Notes under the pieces: generated by a model
What the model was told of the DNA's origin: nothing
The model's input: only the letters and a program-made list of their open reading frames with translations
The model's database searches: none
DNA from: Agreia bicolorata
GTDB lineage: Bacteria; Actinomycetota; Actinomycetes; Actinomycetales; Microbacteriaceae
DNA: 64,000 nt
Assembly (NCBI RefSeq): GCF_000938265.1
Contig: NZ_JYFC01000003.1
Coordinates: 186,001-250,000, forward strand
Direction of reading: 5' to 3'
Made by a program: the position numbers and the translations under genes
Part shown: piece after piece, positions 8,418 to 16,839 of the stretch
How the letters are laid out: the number at the start of each line of letters is the position of its first letter
Position numbering within the stretch: the stretch's first letter is position 1

Positions 8418-9503
8418 ATGACACCACTCACCAAGACCGAGACTCCCTCGGGGCTCACCGTCACCGCACTCACGAAGGTGCTGAGCAATCGCACGATCGT
8501 TGAGAACTTCGAACTCGATGTGGCCGCGGGCGAGCTCGTCGCCCTGCTCGGCCCGTCCGGATGCGGCAAGACCACGACACTGCGCATGATGGCCGGGTTC
8601 CTCGAGCCCGACACAGGCTCGGTCAGCATCGGCGGCGTCGACGTCACCGACAAGGGTCCAGACAAGAGGCCGAGCGCGATGGTCTTTCAGAACTACGCCC
8701 TCTGGCCGCACCTCACGGTGTTCAAGAACGTGGCCTTTCCGCTGTCGATCAAACGCGTCCCTCGCGCCGAGATCACCCAGCGTGTGATGGCGGCTCTCGA
8801 GACCGTGAACCTCGCCCACCACGCGCACTCCCGACCCGCGCACATCTCGGGCGGTGAACAGCAGCGTGCAGCCCTCGCCCGCGCGATCGTGCAGCGGCCC
8901 GACCTGCTGCTGCTCGACGAGCCGCTGTCGAACCTCGACGCGAAGCTCAGGGTCAAAGTACGCGAGGAGATCCGCGACATTCAGCAGCGCCTCGGCATCA
9001 CCACCGTGATGGTCACCCACGACCAAGACGAGGCGATGGCCATCTCCGACCGCGTCGCCGTGATGAACGCGGGCCGCATCGAGCAGGTGTCGACCCCGAC
9101 CGAGCTTTATGCCAACCCCCGCACACTCTTCGTGGCCTCGTTCATCGGCAGCATGAATGTGCTGCCGGCACCGACTCTGTTCGAGAGCGCGAGCCTGAGT
9201 ATCGTGGCAGACGCAGCGCCGGATGCCATGCCGGATGCCGCGCCCGCTGAGGCCTGGGCCGTGCGCCCCGAAGACGTGCTCTTCGAACCCGCATCGGGTG
9301 TACAGCGACCCGGGGCCACGCCCGTCGAGGTGCGGCGAGTGCTCCCACACGGACACTTCTCCGAGCTCGTGCTCAGCGCGGGCGGCACCGAAGTGCGCTC
9401 AGTCGCCGGCGGGACTCCTCCCGCCGTGGGCGACCACGGAACCGTGACGCTGAACAACGTGCGGCACTACGTCGACGGCATTCTGGCCGGGGGCAGGGCA
9501 TGA
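8418..9503 (+). CDS. ABC transporter ATP-binding protein (CUT1/PotA-like)
   Basis: A 361-residue ATPase. Walker A GPSGCGKTT (about residues 46-54), Q-loop FQNYALWPH, signature ISGGEQQR (a variant of LSGGQQQR), Walker B LLLLDEPLSNLD and the H-loop VMVTHDQDEA are all intact. The last 110 residues form a TOBE domain as in PotA/FbpC-type importers. The GDPD-IMPase gene starts four bases before its stop, tying transport to breakdown of the imported solute. Confidence 0.93.
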   Translation: MTPLTKTETPSGLTVTALTKVLSNRTIVENFELDVAAGELVALLGPSGCGKTTTLRMMAGFLEPDTGSVSIGGVDVTDKGPDKRPSAMVFQNYALWPHLTVFKNVAFPLSIKRVPRAEITQRVMAALETVNLAHHAHSRPAHISGGEQQRAALARAIVQRPDLLLLDEPLSNLDAKLRVKVREEIRDIQQRLGITTVMVTHDQDEAMAISDRVAVMNAGRIEQVSTPTELYANPRTLFVASFIGSMNVLPAPTLFESASLSIVADAAPDAMPDAAPAEAWAVRPEDVLFEPASGVQRPGATPVEVRRVLPHGHFSELVLSAGGTEVRSVAGGTPPAVGDHGTVTLNNVRHYVDGILAGGRA

Positions 9504-11023
9504 CCGCGATCGTCGCCCATCGCGGCGATTCCTCCGTGCACCGCGAGAACACACTCGAGGCGATCCGCTCAGCAATCGTGGCGGGAGCAGACACGATCGA
9601 GATCGACGTGCGCCTCACCCGCGACGGCGAGGTCGTGCTGCTGCACGACGCCACCCTCAACCGACTCTGGGGCATCGACGCGAACATCGCCGACCTCACG
9701 CTGGCCGAGGTCGAGAAGCTGGGCGGGGGCGAGCTGCGCATCCCGTTGCTGCGCGACGCACTGCACCTCATGCATGGCGAGACTCCCCTTCTGCTCATCG
9801 ACATGGACTCGTCCGAACCCGCTGCAGCCGCGCACCGCGTCGTCGCGACGTCAGGGTCGACGGCCAGGGTCGCCTGGTGCGGCCACATCGATGCAATGAA
9901 GATGATCCGTCGCCGCGACGCCGCGGCCGAGATCTGGATGCCATGGGGCGAGGCGAGCGCGCCCACCGCCTTGGATCTCGCCGAGCTGCGGCCCGCCTTC
10001 GTGAATCTGCCCCACGTCTACGTCGGGCGCGCGCTCGTCGCGGCCATCCATTCGCTCGGCGTGCGGGTCTCGTGTTGGACGGTCGACGACACCGAACAGA
10101 TGGCCTGGCTCCTCTCTATCGGGGTGGATTCGATCACGAGCAACCAGCTCGCCCTGCTGCTGTGCCTTCGAGACAACGACGCGGCCGCGACCGTGCAGAT
10201 GCTGCCTCGCGCCCGACTCATCGCCCGCGAGCTGGCGAGCTGGGCCGTCGAGTACGTTCGCAAGCATCACGTGACCACCGTGGCGACCAAGGCGAATCCC
10301 GCCGACCACGTGACCGAAATCGACCTCGCGATCGAGCGCGTGGTGCGCGCCGTGATCGGTGCCCAGTTCTCCGACCACTGCTTCGTGGGCGAGGAGTTCG
10401 GCGGCGAGGCGCAGGCCGACAAACCGTGCTGGTACCTCGATCCCGTCGACGGAACGGCCAACCTCGCCAACGGCATGCCGTGGACGAGCTTCTCGCTCGC
10501 CCTGGTCATGGATGGCGCACCGGTGGTCGGTGTGGTCGCCGACCCGTGGCGCGGCGTGGTCGTCGAGGCCGAAGCCGGCGGCGGCGCCTGGGCCGGCGGC
10601 ATCCGGCTGTGTCTCAATGAGCCGGATGCCGAGGCTCTGTCGGCGCCGACGATCGGGCCGGCCCCTGATCCCCTGCGCGGCGCGATGGTCAGCACGGAGC
10701 TCGCGGCCCACGCCGCATGGCCGGGAATGCTACCCATGCTCGAGGCATTGTCACAGCGCTACTGCACGATGCGCATCATGGGGTCGGGCACACTCACCGT
10801 GGCCGGCATCGCGCTCGGCCACGGCATCGGCGCAGTCATCGGCCGCTTCGGGCCTGTCGATCACCTGGCCGCGGTGCTCATCGTGCGCGAGGCGGGAGGC
10901 GTCGTGCTCGATGAGAGCGGCGACGACACGCTGTTCCCGGCGAGCGGCGGCGTGCTGGCGGCGGCGAACCGCCAGACGGCCGAGCAGCTTCATACGCTGT
11001 GGAGAGAGGCCATTACTCAGTAA
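9500..11023 (+). CDS. Bifunctional glycerophosphodiester phosphodiesterase-inositol monophosphatase fusion
   Basis: One 507-residue frame holds two phosphatase domains. Residues 1-225 are a GDPD TIM barrel: His7-Arg8 in AHRGD, Glu34 and Asp36 in TIEIDVRL, and His49 in VVLLHD are the metal/catalytic set. Residues 240-507 are an IMPase domain: Glu298-Glu299 (GEE), Asp314 and Asp317 (WYLDPVDGTAN) and Asp454 (GPVDHLAA) are all present. Both halves look active. GDPDs split glycerophosphodiesters; an IMPase removes phosphate from inositol-1-phosphate or similar. Together they could turn imported glycerophosphoinositol into glycerol, inositol and phosphate. Start ATG overlaps the ATPase stop by four bases. 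The domains are certain, the substrate is inferred. Its last codons are copied at 12136-12162. Confidence 0.92.
   Translation: MTAIVAHRGDSSVHRENTLEAIRSAIVAGADTIEIDVRLTRDGEVVLLHDATLNRLWGIDANIADLTLAEVEKLGGGELRIPLLRDALHLMHGETPLLLIDMDSSEPAAAAHRVVATSGSTARVAWCGHIDAMKMIRRRDAAAEIWMPWGEASAPTALDLAELRPAFVNLPHVYVGRALVAAIHSLGVRVSCWTVDDTEQMAWLLSIGVDSITSNQLALLLCLRDNDAAATVQMLPRARLIARELASWAVEYVRKHHVTTVATKANPADHVTEIDLAIERVVRAVIGAQFSDHCFVGEEFGGEAQADKPCWYLDPVDGTANLANGMPWTSFSLALVMDGAPVVGVVADPWRGVVVEAEAGGGAWAGGIRLCLNEPDAEALSAPTIGPAPDPLRGAMVSTELAAHAAWPGMLPMLEALSQRYCTMRIMGSGTLTVAGIALGHGIGAVIGRFGPVDHLAAVLIVREAGGVVLDESGDDTLFPASGGVLAAANRQTAEQLHTLWREAITQ
10999..11023 (+). repeat. 3' end of GDPD-IMPase gene, copy A of an imperfect direct repeat
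   Basis: The segment encoding the last residues and stop (TGGAGAGAGGCC followed by ATTACTCAGTAA) recurs at 12138-12162 with three differences over about 25 bases. The two copies bracket the tetR/NTF2-like gene pair. Confidence 0.65.
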
Positions 11024-11045
11024 AAGGAGGTCGCCTCAGTCTTTG

Positions 11046-11624
11046 CTAACGGGAGATGGCCGCACCGAGGATCCGCATAAGCAGCGAACTCCTTTCGCTG
11101 AGTTGCCCACCCGCGCCTCCTGCTGCTTTGGTTCCCTCCACCGTGGCAAGAATGAGGTCGGCCACGTCTGTCGGTGTTGTTCCGAGGTCGTCGAGGGCGA
11201 TTTCTCCTGCGACGGCGGCTTCGTCGAGAACTTCAGCGATTCGGTTGGTCAGATGTTGGCGGGACTCTTGGGTGATGTCTTTGGAGAGCGCCAGATTGGA
11301 GTCGAACAGCTCCTGCCCGTGAGGGCTGGCGCTGATCTCCTCCATAAGCCCCTGGAGGTAGGCGGTCATCGCTTTGTTGATCCGCTCGATGGCGGGACCG
11401 TCAGTTTTCAGCATGGCTTCGACATCTGCCATGACTGTGGCATGTGCCCGTTGTGAGCCGGCGCGAAATACGTCCTCCTTGTTGCTGAAGTGGAGGTAGA
11501 GGGACGCACGCGAGATGCCTGCCGCTTCAGCGAGATCCTTCATGGTCGTCTTGCTGAATCCGTAGCGACAGAACACGGCCAGCGAAGCATCCAGAATCTG
11601 GTCGGTTTTCTCAGTGGAGCCCAT
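11046..11624 (-). CDS. TetR-family transcriptional regulator
   Basis: A 192-residue repressor with an N-terminal TetR helix-turn-helix: TMKDLAEAAGISRASLYLHF at about residues 27-46, followed by SNKEDVF. The C-terminal ligand domain is not assignable. It is divergent from the small NTF2-like gene; the 88-base gap holds an inverted repeat over its own -35 box, so autorepression and control of the neighbour are likely. It lies convergent to and 22 bases from the GDPD-IMPase stop. The pair looks like a later arrival (see duplicated gene end). Confidence 0.9.
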   Translation of the reverse strand: MGSTEKTDQILDASLAVFCRYGFSKTTMKDLAEAAGISRASLYLHFSNKEDVFRAGSQRAHATVMADVEAMLKTDGPAIERINKAMTAYLQGLMEEISASPHGQELFDSNLALSKDITQESRQHLTNRIAEVLDEAAVAGEIALDDLGTTPTDVADLILATVEGTKAAGGAGGQLSERSSLLMRILGAAISR

Positions 11625-11631
11625 AGAGACG

Positions 11632-11669
11632 ATCCTGGCGGATTGGACATTTTATGTCAAACTGTCCAA
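11632..11669. promoter_or_regulatory. tetR promoter and TetR operator candidate
   Basis: TTGGACA (11643-11649) and TGTCCAA (11663-11669) are inverted copies 13 bases apart. On the minus strand TTGACA (11660-11655), 17 bases, then CAGGAT (11637-11632) form a promoter seven bases from the tetR ATG. The inverted repeat covers the -35 box, the usual arrangement for autorepression. Confidence 0.6.
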
Positions 11670-11712
11670 AGCAGATCGGGGCAGCCGATGTGACGACAAG
11701 AAACGGATCGCA

Positions 11713-12108
11713 ATGACGAGCAGAAACTCCATCACCGAAGACCTCATCCGATCCACTGAACGGGCACGCCTGCTTGCCCTCGTCGAAGGCAATACCGACG
11801 AGGCGATCATCCATCACGGAACCGACTTCGAGCTCATCACCCCGATCGGGGCCGTTCTCACCCGCGAGCAGTATTTGGGCGCCATTGCCGCAAAGCAGAT
11901 CAACTACCTCAGCTGGGAGCCTGGACACATCGCCGTTCGCCTCCGCGGCGACGCTGCCATAATCCGCTATCGGGCAGCCCTGGAGGTCGAGTTCGGCGGA
12001 CATCCGATTCCACTCACCGATTACTGGCACACCGACAGTTACGAGCTTCTTGACGGGCGCTGGCAAGCCGTATGGTCTCAGGCCACTGAAATTCGTCCAG
12101 CACACTGA
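11713..12108 (+). CDS. NTF2-like (SnoaL/DUF4440-type) small protein
   Basis: A 131-residue protein with the single-domain cone fold pattern of NTF2/DUF4440 members: an N-terminal helix, then ERARLLALVEGN, a strand-rich middle and the terminal DGRWQAVWSQAT strand typical of the family. Members are small enzymes or binding proteins, so function cannot be assigned. ATG 11713 is chosen because the frame upstream runs through the operator. It is divergent from tetR and probably its target. Confidence 0.75.
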   Translation: MTSRNSITEDLIRSTERARLLALVEGNTDEAIIHHGTDFELITPIGAVLTREQYLGAIAAKQINYLSWEPGHIAVRLRGDAAIIRYRAALEVEFGGHPIPLTDYWHTDSYELLDGRWQAVWSQATEIRPAH

Positions 12109-12137
12109 GGCGCCCGCGCCGATGCGATCCAGGTGCG

Positions 12138-12162
12138 TTGGAGAGAGGCCGTTGCTCGGTAA
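12138..12162 (+). repeat. Remnant copy B of the GDPD-IMPase 3' end
   Basis: TGGAGAGAGGCC followed by GTTGCTCGGTAA encodes WREAVAR-stop against WREAITQ-stop in copy A. It sits 36 bases before the esterase start, where the operon's previous stop codon would be expected if the tetR/NTF2 pair were absent. Confidence 0.6.
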
Positions 12163-12198
12163 AGTTCGACGCAGCCGTCACCCTCGCAAAGGAGCCCA

Positions 12199-13164
12199 AT
12201 GCTGATCGAATCCGACCTCGACGCCGTTCGCCGCCACACCATCGCGAGCGAGGAACCCGTCGACTTCGATGACTTCTGGCAGGCCACGCTGGCCGAGGCT
12301 CAGAACGTCGATCTCGACGTTCGGGTGCAGCGCGTCGAGAGCGTGCTGAGCCTGATCGACGTCTACGACATCACCTTCCGCGGGGCAGGCGGCACCGACG
12401 TGAAGGCGTGGCTTCGCGTGCCCGCGGGGGCGACCGCCCCTCTGCCCGCCGTCGTCACCTATGTCGGATACGGCGGTGGGCGCGGAAAGCCTGAGGAGTC
12501 GCTCACCTGGGTGGCCGCCGGCCTCGCACATCTGCACATGGACACGCGCGGACAGGGCGCATCGTGGAGCGTCGGCGACACACCGGATGCCGGCACGGGC
12601 GGCCCGCAGATTCCCGGGGTGATGACCCGCGGCATCCAGAACCGCGACGACTTCTACTACCGGCGACTCATCACCGATGCCGTGCGGGCCGTCGACGCGG
12701 CGAAACAGCTGCCTCAGGTCGACGCGACGCGCATCGCGGTGGCCGGGGGAAGCCAGGGCGGCGGTCTCGCGCTTGCCGTGGCCGGGCTGCGCGACGACCT
12801 CGCCGCGGCCGTGGCTTTCGTTCCCTTTCTCTGCGACTTCGGGCGTGCCACCCTGATCACCGACTCGTATCCGTACCACGAGATCGTCGACTACCTGCGC
12901 ATCCACCGCGACCAGGCGGCATCCGTCTACGAGGTTCTCGGCAGCTTCGACGCGGTGTTCCACGCGCGTCGGGCGACCGCACCTGTGCACTTCTCGGTCG
13001 CCCTCATGGATGCGACGTGCCCGGCTTCCACGGTCTACGCCGCGTTCAACGCGTATGCGGGCCCGAAGGAGATCACCGAGTGGGCGTTCAACGGCCACGA
13101 GGGCGGCGGCATCGAAGACGAGACGCAGGCGATCGCGTTCGTGAAGAAGCACCTCGGCGTCTAG
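12199..13164 (+). CDS. Acetylxylan esterase/cephalosporin-C deacetylase family (CE7)
   Basis: A 321-residue alpha/beta hydrolase of the AXE1/CE7 family, which removes acetyl groups from xylo-oligosaccharides and other small acetylated compounds. The nucleophile Ser lies in AVAGGSQGGG (near residue 185), the acid in LMDATCPAST and the His in FNGHEGGG. The MDTRGQG segment is also typical. It has no signal peptide, so it is intracellular like other CE7 enzymes. An AAAGGAG ribosome site precedes the ATG. The duplicated gene end just upstream suggests it once followed the GDPD-IMPase gene directly. Confidence 0.9.
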   Translation: MLIESDLDAVRRHTIASEEPVDFDDFWQATLAEAQNVDLDVRVQRVESVLSLIDVYDITFRGAGGTDVKAWLRVPAGATAPLPAVVTYVGYGGGRGKPEESLTWVAAGLAHLHMDTRGQGASWSVGDTPDAGTGGPQIPGVMTRGIQNRDDFYYRRLITDAVRAVDAAKQLPQVDATRIAVAGGSQGGGLALAVAGLRDDLAAAVAFVPFLCDFGRATLITDSYPYHEIVDYLRIHRDQAASVYEVLGSFDAVFHARRATAPVHFSVALMDATCPASTVYAAFNAYAGPKEITEWAFNGHEGGGIEDETQAIAFVKKHLGV

Positions 13165-13168
13165 TCGG

Positions 13169-13188
13169 GCCCTTCGACGGGCTCAGGG
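13169..13188. repeat. Dispersed CCCTTCGACxGGCTCAGGG element
   Basis: CCCTTCGACGGGCTCAGGG between the convergent esterase and cysE stops; the same element with one change lies at about 61619-61636. The CCCT/AGGG ends can pair. Such sequences are common dispersed bacterial repeats. Confidence 0.5.
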
Positions 13189-13199
13189 AACGCGATGCG

Positions 13200-13790
13200 T
13201 CAGATGTAGATCGCCGGGTCTGTGTAGAAGGCCTCGGCCGTCGGCTCCGCAGAGTGTGCCCGCGGGCGGGCTACAGCTGGGATGCCCGTGATCACCGAGT
13301 AGGCGGGCGCGTCGTTCACCACTACGGCCTGGGCTCCGACCACGGAGTGCGCCCCGATCACCAGATCGCCGAGCAGCACGGCTCCGGCTCCCACGGTCAC
13401 GTCGTTGCCGAGGGTCGGATGCCGCTTCTCGCGCGCCGTGCTTCTGCCGCCGAGCGTGACCCCGTGATAGAGCATCACGTCGTCGCCGATCTCGGCCGTC
13501 TCACCGATGACGACTCCCATGCCGTGGTCGATGAAGAAGCGACGCCCGATGACCGCGCCGGGGTGGATCTCGACACCGGTCAGAAAACGCACGTACTGCG
13601 AGACGAGCCGTGCGGGCAGTCGCAGCCCGCGCATCCAGAGCCTGTGGGCGAGGCGATAGCCCCACACCGCATGAAGCCCGGAGTAGTTGAGCAGCACCTC
13701 GAGACGCGAGCGCGACGCCGGATCTCGGCGCCTGGCCGTGGCGATGTCCTCCCGGGCGCGCGCGAAAGCCCCGGACGCGCCCATCGGCAT
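13200..13790 (-). CDS. cysE: Serine O-acetyltransferase
   Basis: A 196-residue hexapeptide-repeat acyltransferase that makes O-acetylserine from serine and acetyl-CoA, the first step of cysteine synthesis. The central region shows the left-handed beta-helix pattern and the family motifs [20 protein letters not shown] and HGVTLGG. ATG 13790 is used because it follows the cysK stop by four bases; an ATG two codons later is also possible. The frame extends upstream only as cysK antisense. It is the second gene of a cysK-cysE operon. Confidence 0.95.
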   Translation of the reverse strand: MPMGASGAFARAREDIATARRRDPASRSRLEVLLNYSGLHAVWGYRLAHRLWMRGLRLPARLVSQYVRFLTGVEIHPGAVIGRRFFIDHGMGVVIGETAEIGDDVMLYHGVTLGGRSTAREKRHPTLGNDVTVGAGAVLLGDLVIGAHSVVGAQAVVVNDAPAYSVITGIPAVARPRAHSAEPTAEAFYTDPAIYI

Positions 13791-13794
13791 CCGG

Positions 13795-14730
13795 TCAGTC
13801 CTGCAGGTCTTCGTACAGAACCGTCGACAGGTAGCGCTCGCCGTAGCTCGCGACGACCACGACAATGGTCTTGCCCGCGTTCTCGGGGCGGGCGGCGAGC
13901 TCGAGGGCGGCGGTGACCGTGGCGCCCGAGGAGATGCCAGCGAGGATTCCCTCTTCTGCGGCGAGGCGGCGGGCCATCGAGACCGACTGCGTGATGTTTA
14001 CGTCGATGACCTCGTCGTAGACCTCTCGGTCGAGAATCTCGGGCACGAAGTTGGCGCCGATGCCCTGGATCTTGTGCGGGCCGGGAGCGCCTCCGTTGAG
14101 AATCGGCGACTCGGCCGGCTCGACGGCCACGACCTGCAGGCCCGGCTTCTGCTCCTTGAGGTAGTTGCCGGCACCCGTGATGGTTCCGCCGGTTCCGATG
14201 CCGGCGACGAAGATGTCGACGGCACCGTCGGTAGCGTTCCAGATCTCGGGGCCCGTGGTGGCGCGGTGGATGGCCGGGTTCGCGGCGTTGGCGAATTGCT
14301 TGGCCAGCACGGCTCCGGGGGTGTTGGCGACGATCTCGGCCGCCTTCTCGACCGCGCCGCGCATGCCCTCGGGGCCGGGGGTGAGAACAAGCTCTGCGCC
14401 GTAGGCGCGGAGCAGGGTGCGGCGCTCCTTCGACATGGACTCGGGCATCGTGAGGATCACCTTGTAGCCGCGGGCAGCGCCGACCATGGCCAGGGCGATT
14501 CCCGTGTTGCCCGAGGTGCCCTCGACGATGGTTCCGCCCGGGGGCAGCTCGCCCGATGCCTCTGCTGCGTCGACAATGGCCACACCCAGACGGTCTTTGA
14601 CGCTGGCAGAGGGGTTGTAGAACTCGAGCTTCGCGAGCACGGTGGCGCCGAGCCCCTCGGTCACGCGATTCAGACGAACCAGCGGAGTGTTTCCGAAAAC
14701 CTCGGTGATGTCGTTGTAGATGCTGGGCAT
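13795..14730 (-). CDS. cysK: Cysteine synthase A (O-acetylserine sulfhydrylase)
   Basis: A 311-residue PLP enzyme that replaces the acetyl group of O-acetylserine with sulphide. The PLP lysine lies in [11 protein letters not shown] (about residue 46), the substrate loop is TSGNTGIAL and the phosphate-binding loop GTGGTITG. Length is normal for CysK. An AAGGA site precedes the ATG. It is followed by cysE, so both steps of cysteine synthesis are coexpressed. Confidence 0.97.
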   Translation of the reverse strand: MPSIYNDITEVFGNTPLVRLNRVTEGLGATVLAKLEFYNPSASVKDRLGVAIVDAAEASGELPPGGTIVEGTSGNTGIALAMVGAARGYKVILTMPESMSKERRTLLRAYGAELVLTPGPEGMRGAVEKAAEIVANTPGAVLAKQFANAANPAIHRATTGPEIWNATDGAVDIFVAGIGTGGTITGAGNYLKEQKPGLQVVAVEPAESPILNGGAPGPHKIQGIGANFVPEILDREVYDEVIDVNITQSVSMARRLAAEEGILAGISSGATVTAALELAARPENAGKTIVVVVASYGERYLSTVLYEDLQD

Positions 14731-14879
14731 GGCGAATCCTTAATCTGAACGAGGGAGCTCGTCAACGAGCAAAGGGGCTACCCCTCCACCCTAAGGACTC
14801 GCCCGGCGCATCCATCGATTGTTACGACAACTAACAGGATTATTACGCCTGTTGCGACGTTCGCGACATTCGTATCGGT

Positions 14880-15362
14880 CTAGAGCGTCTTTCGCATCTT
14901 CACGCTCACGGGCTCGTAACCCAGAGAGTCGTAGAGTCCGCGAGCTGCGGCGTTGAAGGCGAAGACGCTCAGACCCAAGGTCTCGGCCCCCTGCGACCGC
15001 GCGTACTCTTCTGCCAGGTGCATCGCTTCGCGCCCGAAGCCTCGACCCTGGTGTTGCTCGTCGACGAGAACGTCCCAGATCCACCACGACGCGTCGTCGC
15101 CCGAATTTCCCCCGCCCGAACCGCCGCGACCGACCCACAGATATCCAACGGTGCGACCGAACTCATCGACGAGGTCGAAGACCGCGTTGTGCGCCGTGGG
15201 CGCTCCGGAAGCGAAGGCGCCCTCCATCGACTCGACGGAGTGTCGCCGCGCGTCCTCTTCTGACTCGCCCGTGACGACGAGATCTCTCTCGTACTCGCCT
15301 CGGCTTCGCTCGAGCCATGCGGGAAAGCGTTCTGGACTCATCGGAACCAAATGAACGGGCAT
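14880..15362 (-). CDS. GNAT-family N-acetyltransferase
   Basis: A 160-residue GNAT domain protein. The acetyl-CoA loop is seen as VDEQHQGRGFGREAM, followed by the typical LGLSVFAFNAAARGLYDSLGYE segment of motif B. The acceptor is unknown. ATG 15362 is chosen over an ATG six codons upstream because the first residues (MPVHLVPM) begin the fold and CACACT lies six bases before it, as at other leaderless genes here. Confidence 0.85.
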   Translation of the reverse strand: MPVHLVPMSPERFPAWLERSRGEYERDLVVTGESEEDARRHSVESMEGAFASGAPTAHNAVFDLVDEFGRTVGYLWVGRGGSGGGNSGDDASWWIWDVLVDEQHQGRGFGREAMHLAEEYARSQGAETLGLSVFAFNAAARGLYDSLGYEPVSVKMRKTL

Positions 15363-15401
15363 GCACCCAGTGTGGCGCAACGCCGAAACATCACCTCAGA
15401 T

Positions 15402-16700
15402 TCAGAAGGGGCAGGGTTCTTCTGGTTTCACCTCCGTGTGGATGCCTTTCGTGACCGCGTCGACGAGGGCTTTCGGGGCGGGGCGCATCATGCCCTGCGG
15501 TTCGAAGGCGTAGACGAGCCCGGCCGGCGAGGTCCAGATGAGGGTGTTGTTCTCGCCCTGGTCGATCTGCCATCGGGTGTGGTGCTTCACCCGATGATGG
15601 GTGGGAGCCAGCGGTGCGAGGTTGTCGTCTTCGGTCAGCCCATGGGCCGCGAAGTCGCGGGTGTGGTCTATGTCGGCGCCGACGGAGTCGTCGGCGCAGC
15701 CACCGAACACACAGTACGGATGCACGAGCGTGGCGTGATCGCGCATCTCCTGAGTGGGCCGATAATCGGCAGGGCTCAGCTGCAGGATGCGGCCCGTGAT
15801 CGGGTCGGTCAGGATGCGGCGCCACGACGTCGCATCCGCCGTCAACCTGGCCGCGGTGACCGGGTCGATCGGGCCATAGCCGCGAAGGATCGCCGGCTCC
15901 TCGCCCACACCGAGCAGCGTCATCGCCGGAACCATCACATGCACCCGACCCCGGATGCCCTTCGTCGCTCCCGGGATCGAGGTCTCGCCGTTCAACAGCA
16001 GGTCGGAGAGCACGTCGACCCGCAGCTGGGTGATGCTGCGCAGGTCACCACCGACCTTGAGGCCCTTCGCCAGCGACACGGCCCGGTTCGCGATCGCATA
16101 CACCTCCGGGGCCGGGGCGAACAGGGTGAGATACGCCATGCCATCCTTGCCCGGATCGACCGTCACCCTTCGGGTCTTCGCGGCCTTCTCGACCTGCTCG
16201 ACCACCGTCTCGGGCTGCACGGTCTGCGCGTGCGAGCGGGCCCGGTACTCCAGCTGCTTGTACGTCAGCCCGGGAGCGAGCCTGGCCATACGGGCGTCGT
16301 ACTTCTCGAGCGCCTCGCCCTCCAGCCCCTCGGAGTGGGTCGCGATCACCGCAGCGTGCTCCTCGGACATGCCGCCCGCTACGAATACCGCGAACGACGC
16401 GGGCAGTTTCGACACCAGCGCGATCGCCGTGTCGGCGAGGGTGCGAGCACGGTATTCGGTGCGTCGGGTGAGCATCGCTATCTCGGTGAAGAACTCCACC
16501 TCGGCAACACGGGCCGGTGACCAGCGCGGGCCCGCCGTGGACTGATCGTGCGGGGCCTCGGCCAGCAACAGCTGCCAGGCATCGTGCACCTCGGTGGCCC
16601 GAAGGGCAGACAGCTCGGCTATCTGCCTGTCGCGGGCGGCTATTCGCTCGAGAGCCAGCACATACGGCGACTGCTCGAGACTGATATCGGGGGATGTCAT
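15402..16700 (-). CDS. HNH endonuclease with 13E12/DUF222 domain
   Basis: A 432-residue protein. The N-terminal two-thirds is the DUF222 (13E12 repeat) domain common in actinobacteria; the C-terminal part carries an HNH-like centre in CVFGGCADDSVGADIDHTRDF followed by LAPTHHRVKHH. Such genes are often multicopy and mobile-associated, but no transposase or flanking repeat is seen here. It is divergent from trhO, and the gap contains two short palindromes (GTGGGT-A-ACCCAC at 16773-16785 and GTGGTCGACCAC at 16808-16819). Confidence 0.88.
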   Translation of the reverse strand: MTSPDISLEQSPYVLALERIAARDRQIAELSALRATEVHDAWQLLLAEAPHDQSTAGPRWSPARVAEVEFFTEIAMLTRRTEYRARTLADTAIALVSKLPASFAVFVAGGMSEEHAAVIATHSEGLEGEALEKYDARMARLAPGLTYKQLEYRARSHAQTVQPETVVEQVEKAAKTRRVTVDPGKDGMAYLTLFAPAPEVYAIANRAVSLAKGLKVGGDLRSITQLRVDVLSDLLLNGETSIPGATKGIRGRVHVMVPAMTLLGVGEEPAILRGYGPIDPVTAARLTADATSWRRILTDPITGRILQLSPADYRPTQEMRDHATLVHPYCVFGGCADDSVGADIDHTRDFAAHGLTEDDNLAPLAPTHHRVKHHTRWQIDQGENNTLIWTSPAGLVYAFEPQGMMRPAPKALVDAVTKGIHTEVKPEEPCPF

Positions 16701-16772
16701 ACATGAAGTCAAACAGCAGCCACCGACACTGGCTCAACCACGACAATCACTCGATGATCAGGGATTACACCC

Positions 16773-16833
16773 GTGGGTAACCCACCGAAAGGGCACCCTG
16801 TGGAGGAGTGGTCGACCACCACCGGCGTAAAAT
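16773..16833. promoter_or_regulatory. Divergent HNH/trhO control region with two palindromes and trhO -10
   Basis: GTGGGT-A-ACCCAC (16773-16785) and the perfect 12-base GTGGTCGACCAC (16808-16819) lie upstream of TAAAAT (16828-16833), which is six bases from the trhO GTG. Either palindrome could be an operator for one or both genes. Confidence 0.45.
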
Positions 16834-16839
16834 CGGTGA

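Noticed and set aside
7605-9356. 583-codon minus-strand frame
   Set aside because: Antisense to the permease and ATPase genes; His/Gly/Glu-rich, no domain.
11011-11019. Further CATTACTCA (inverted TGAGTAATG)
   Set aside because: It encodes the last codons of the GDPD-IMPase protein and is not upstream of a gene in the candidate regulon; taken as coincidence.
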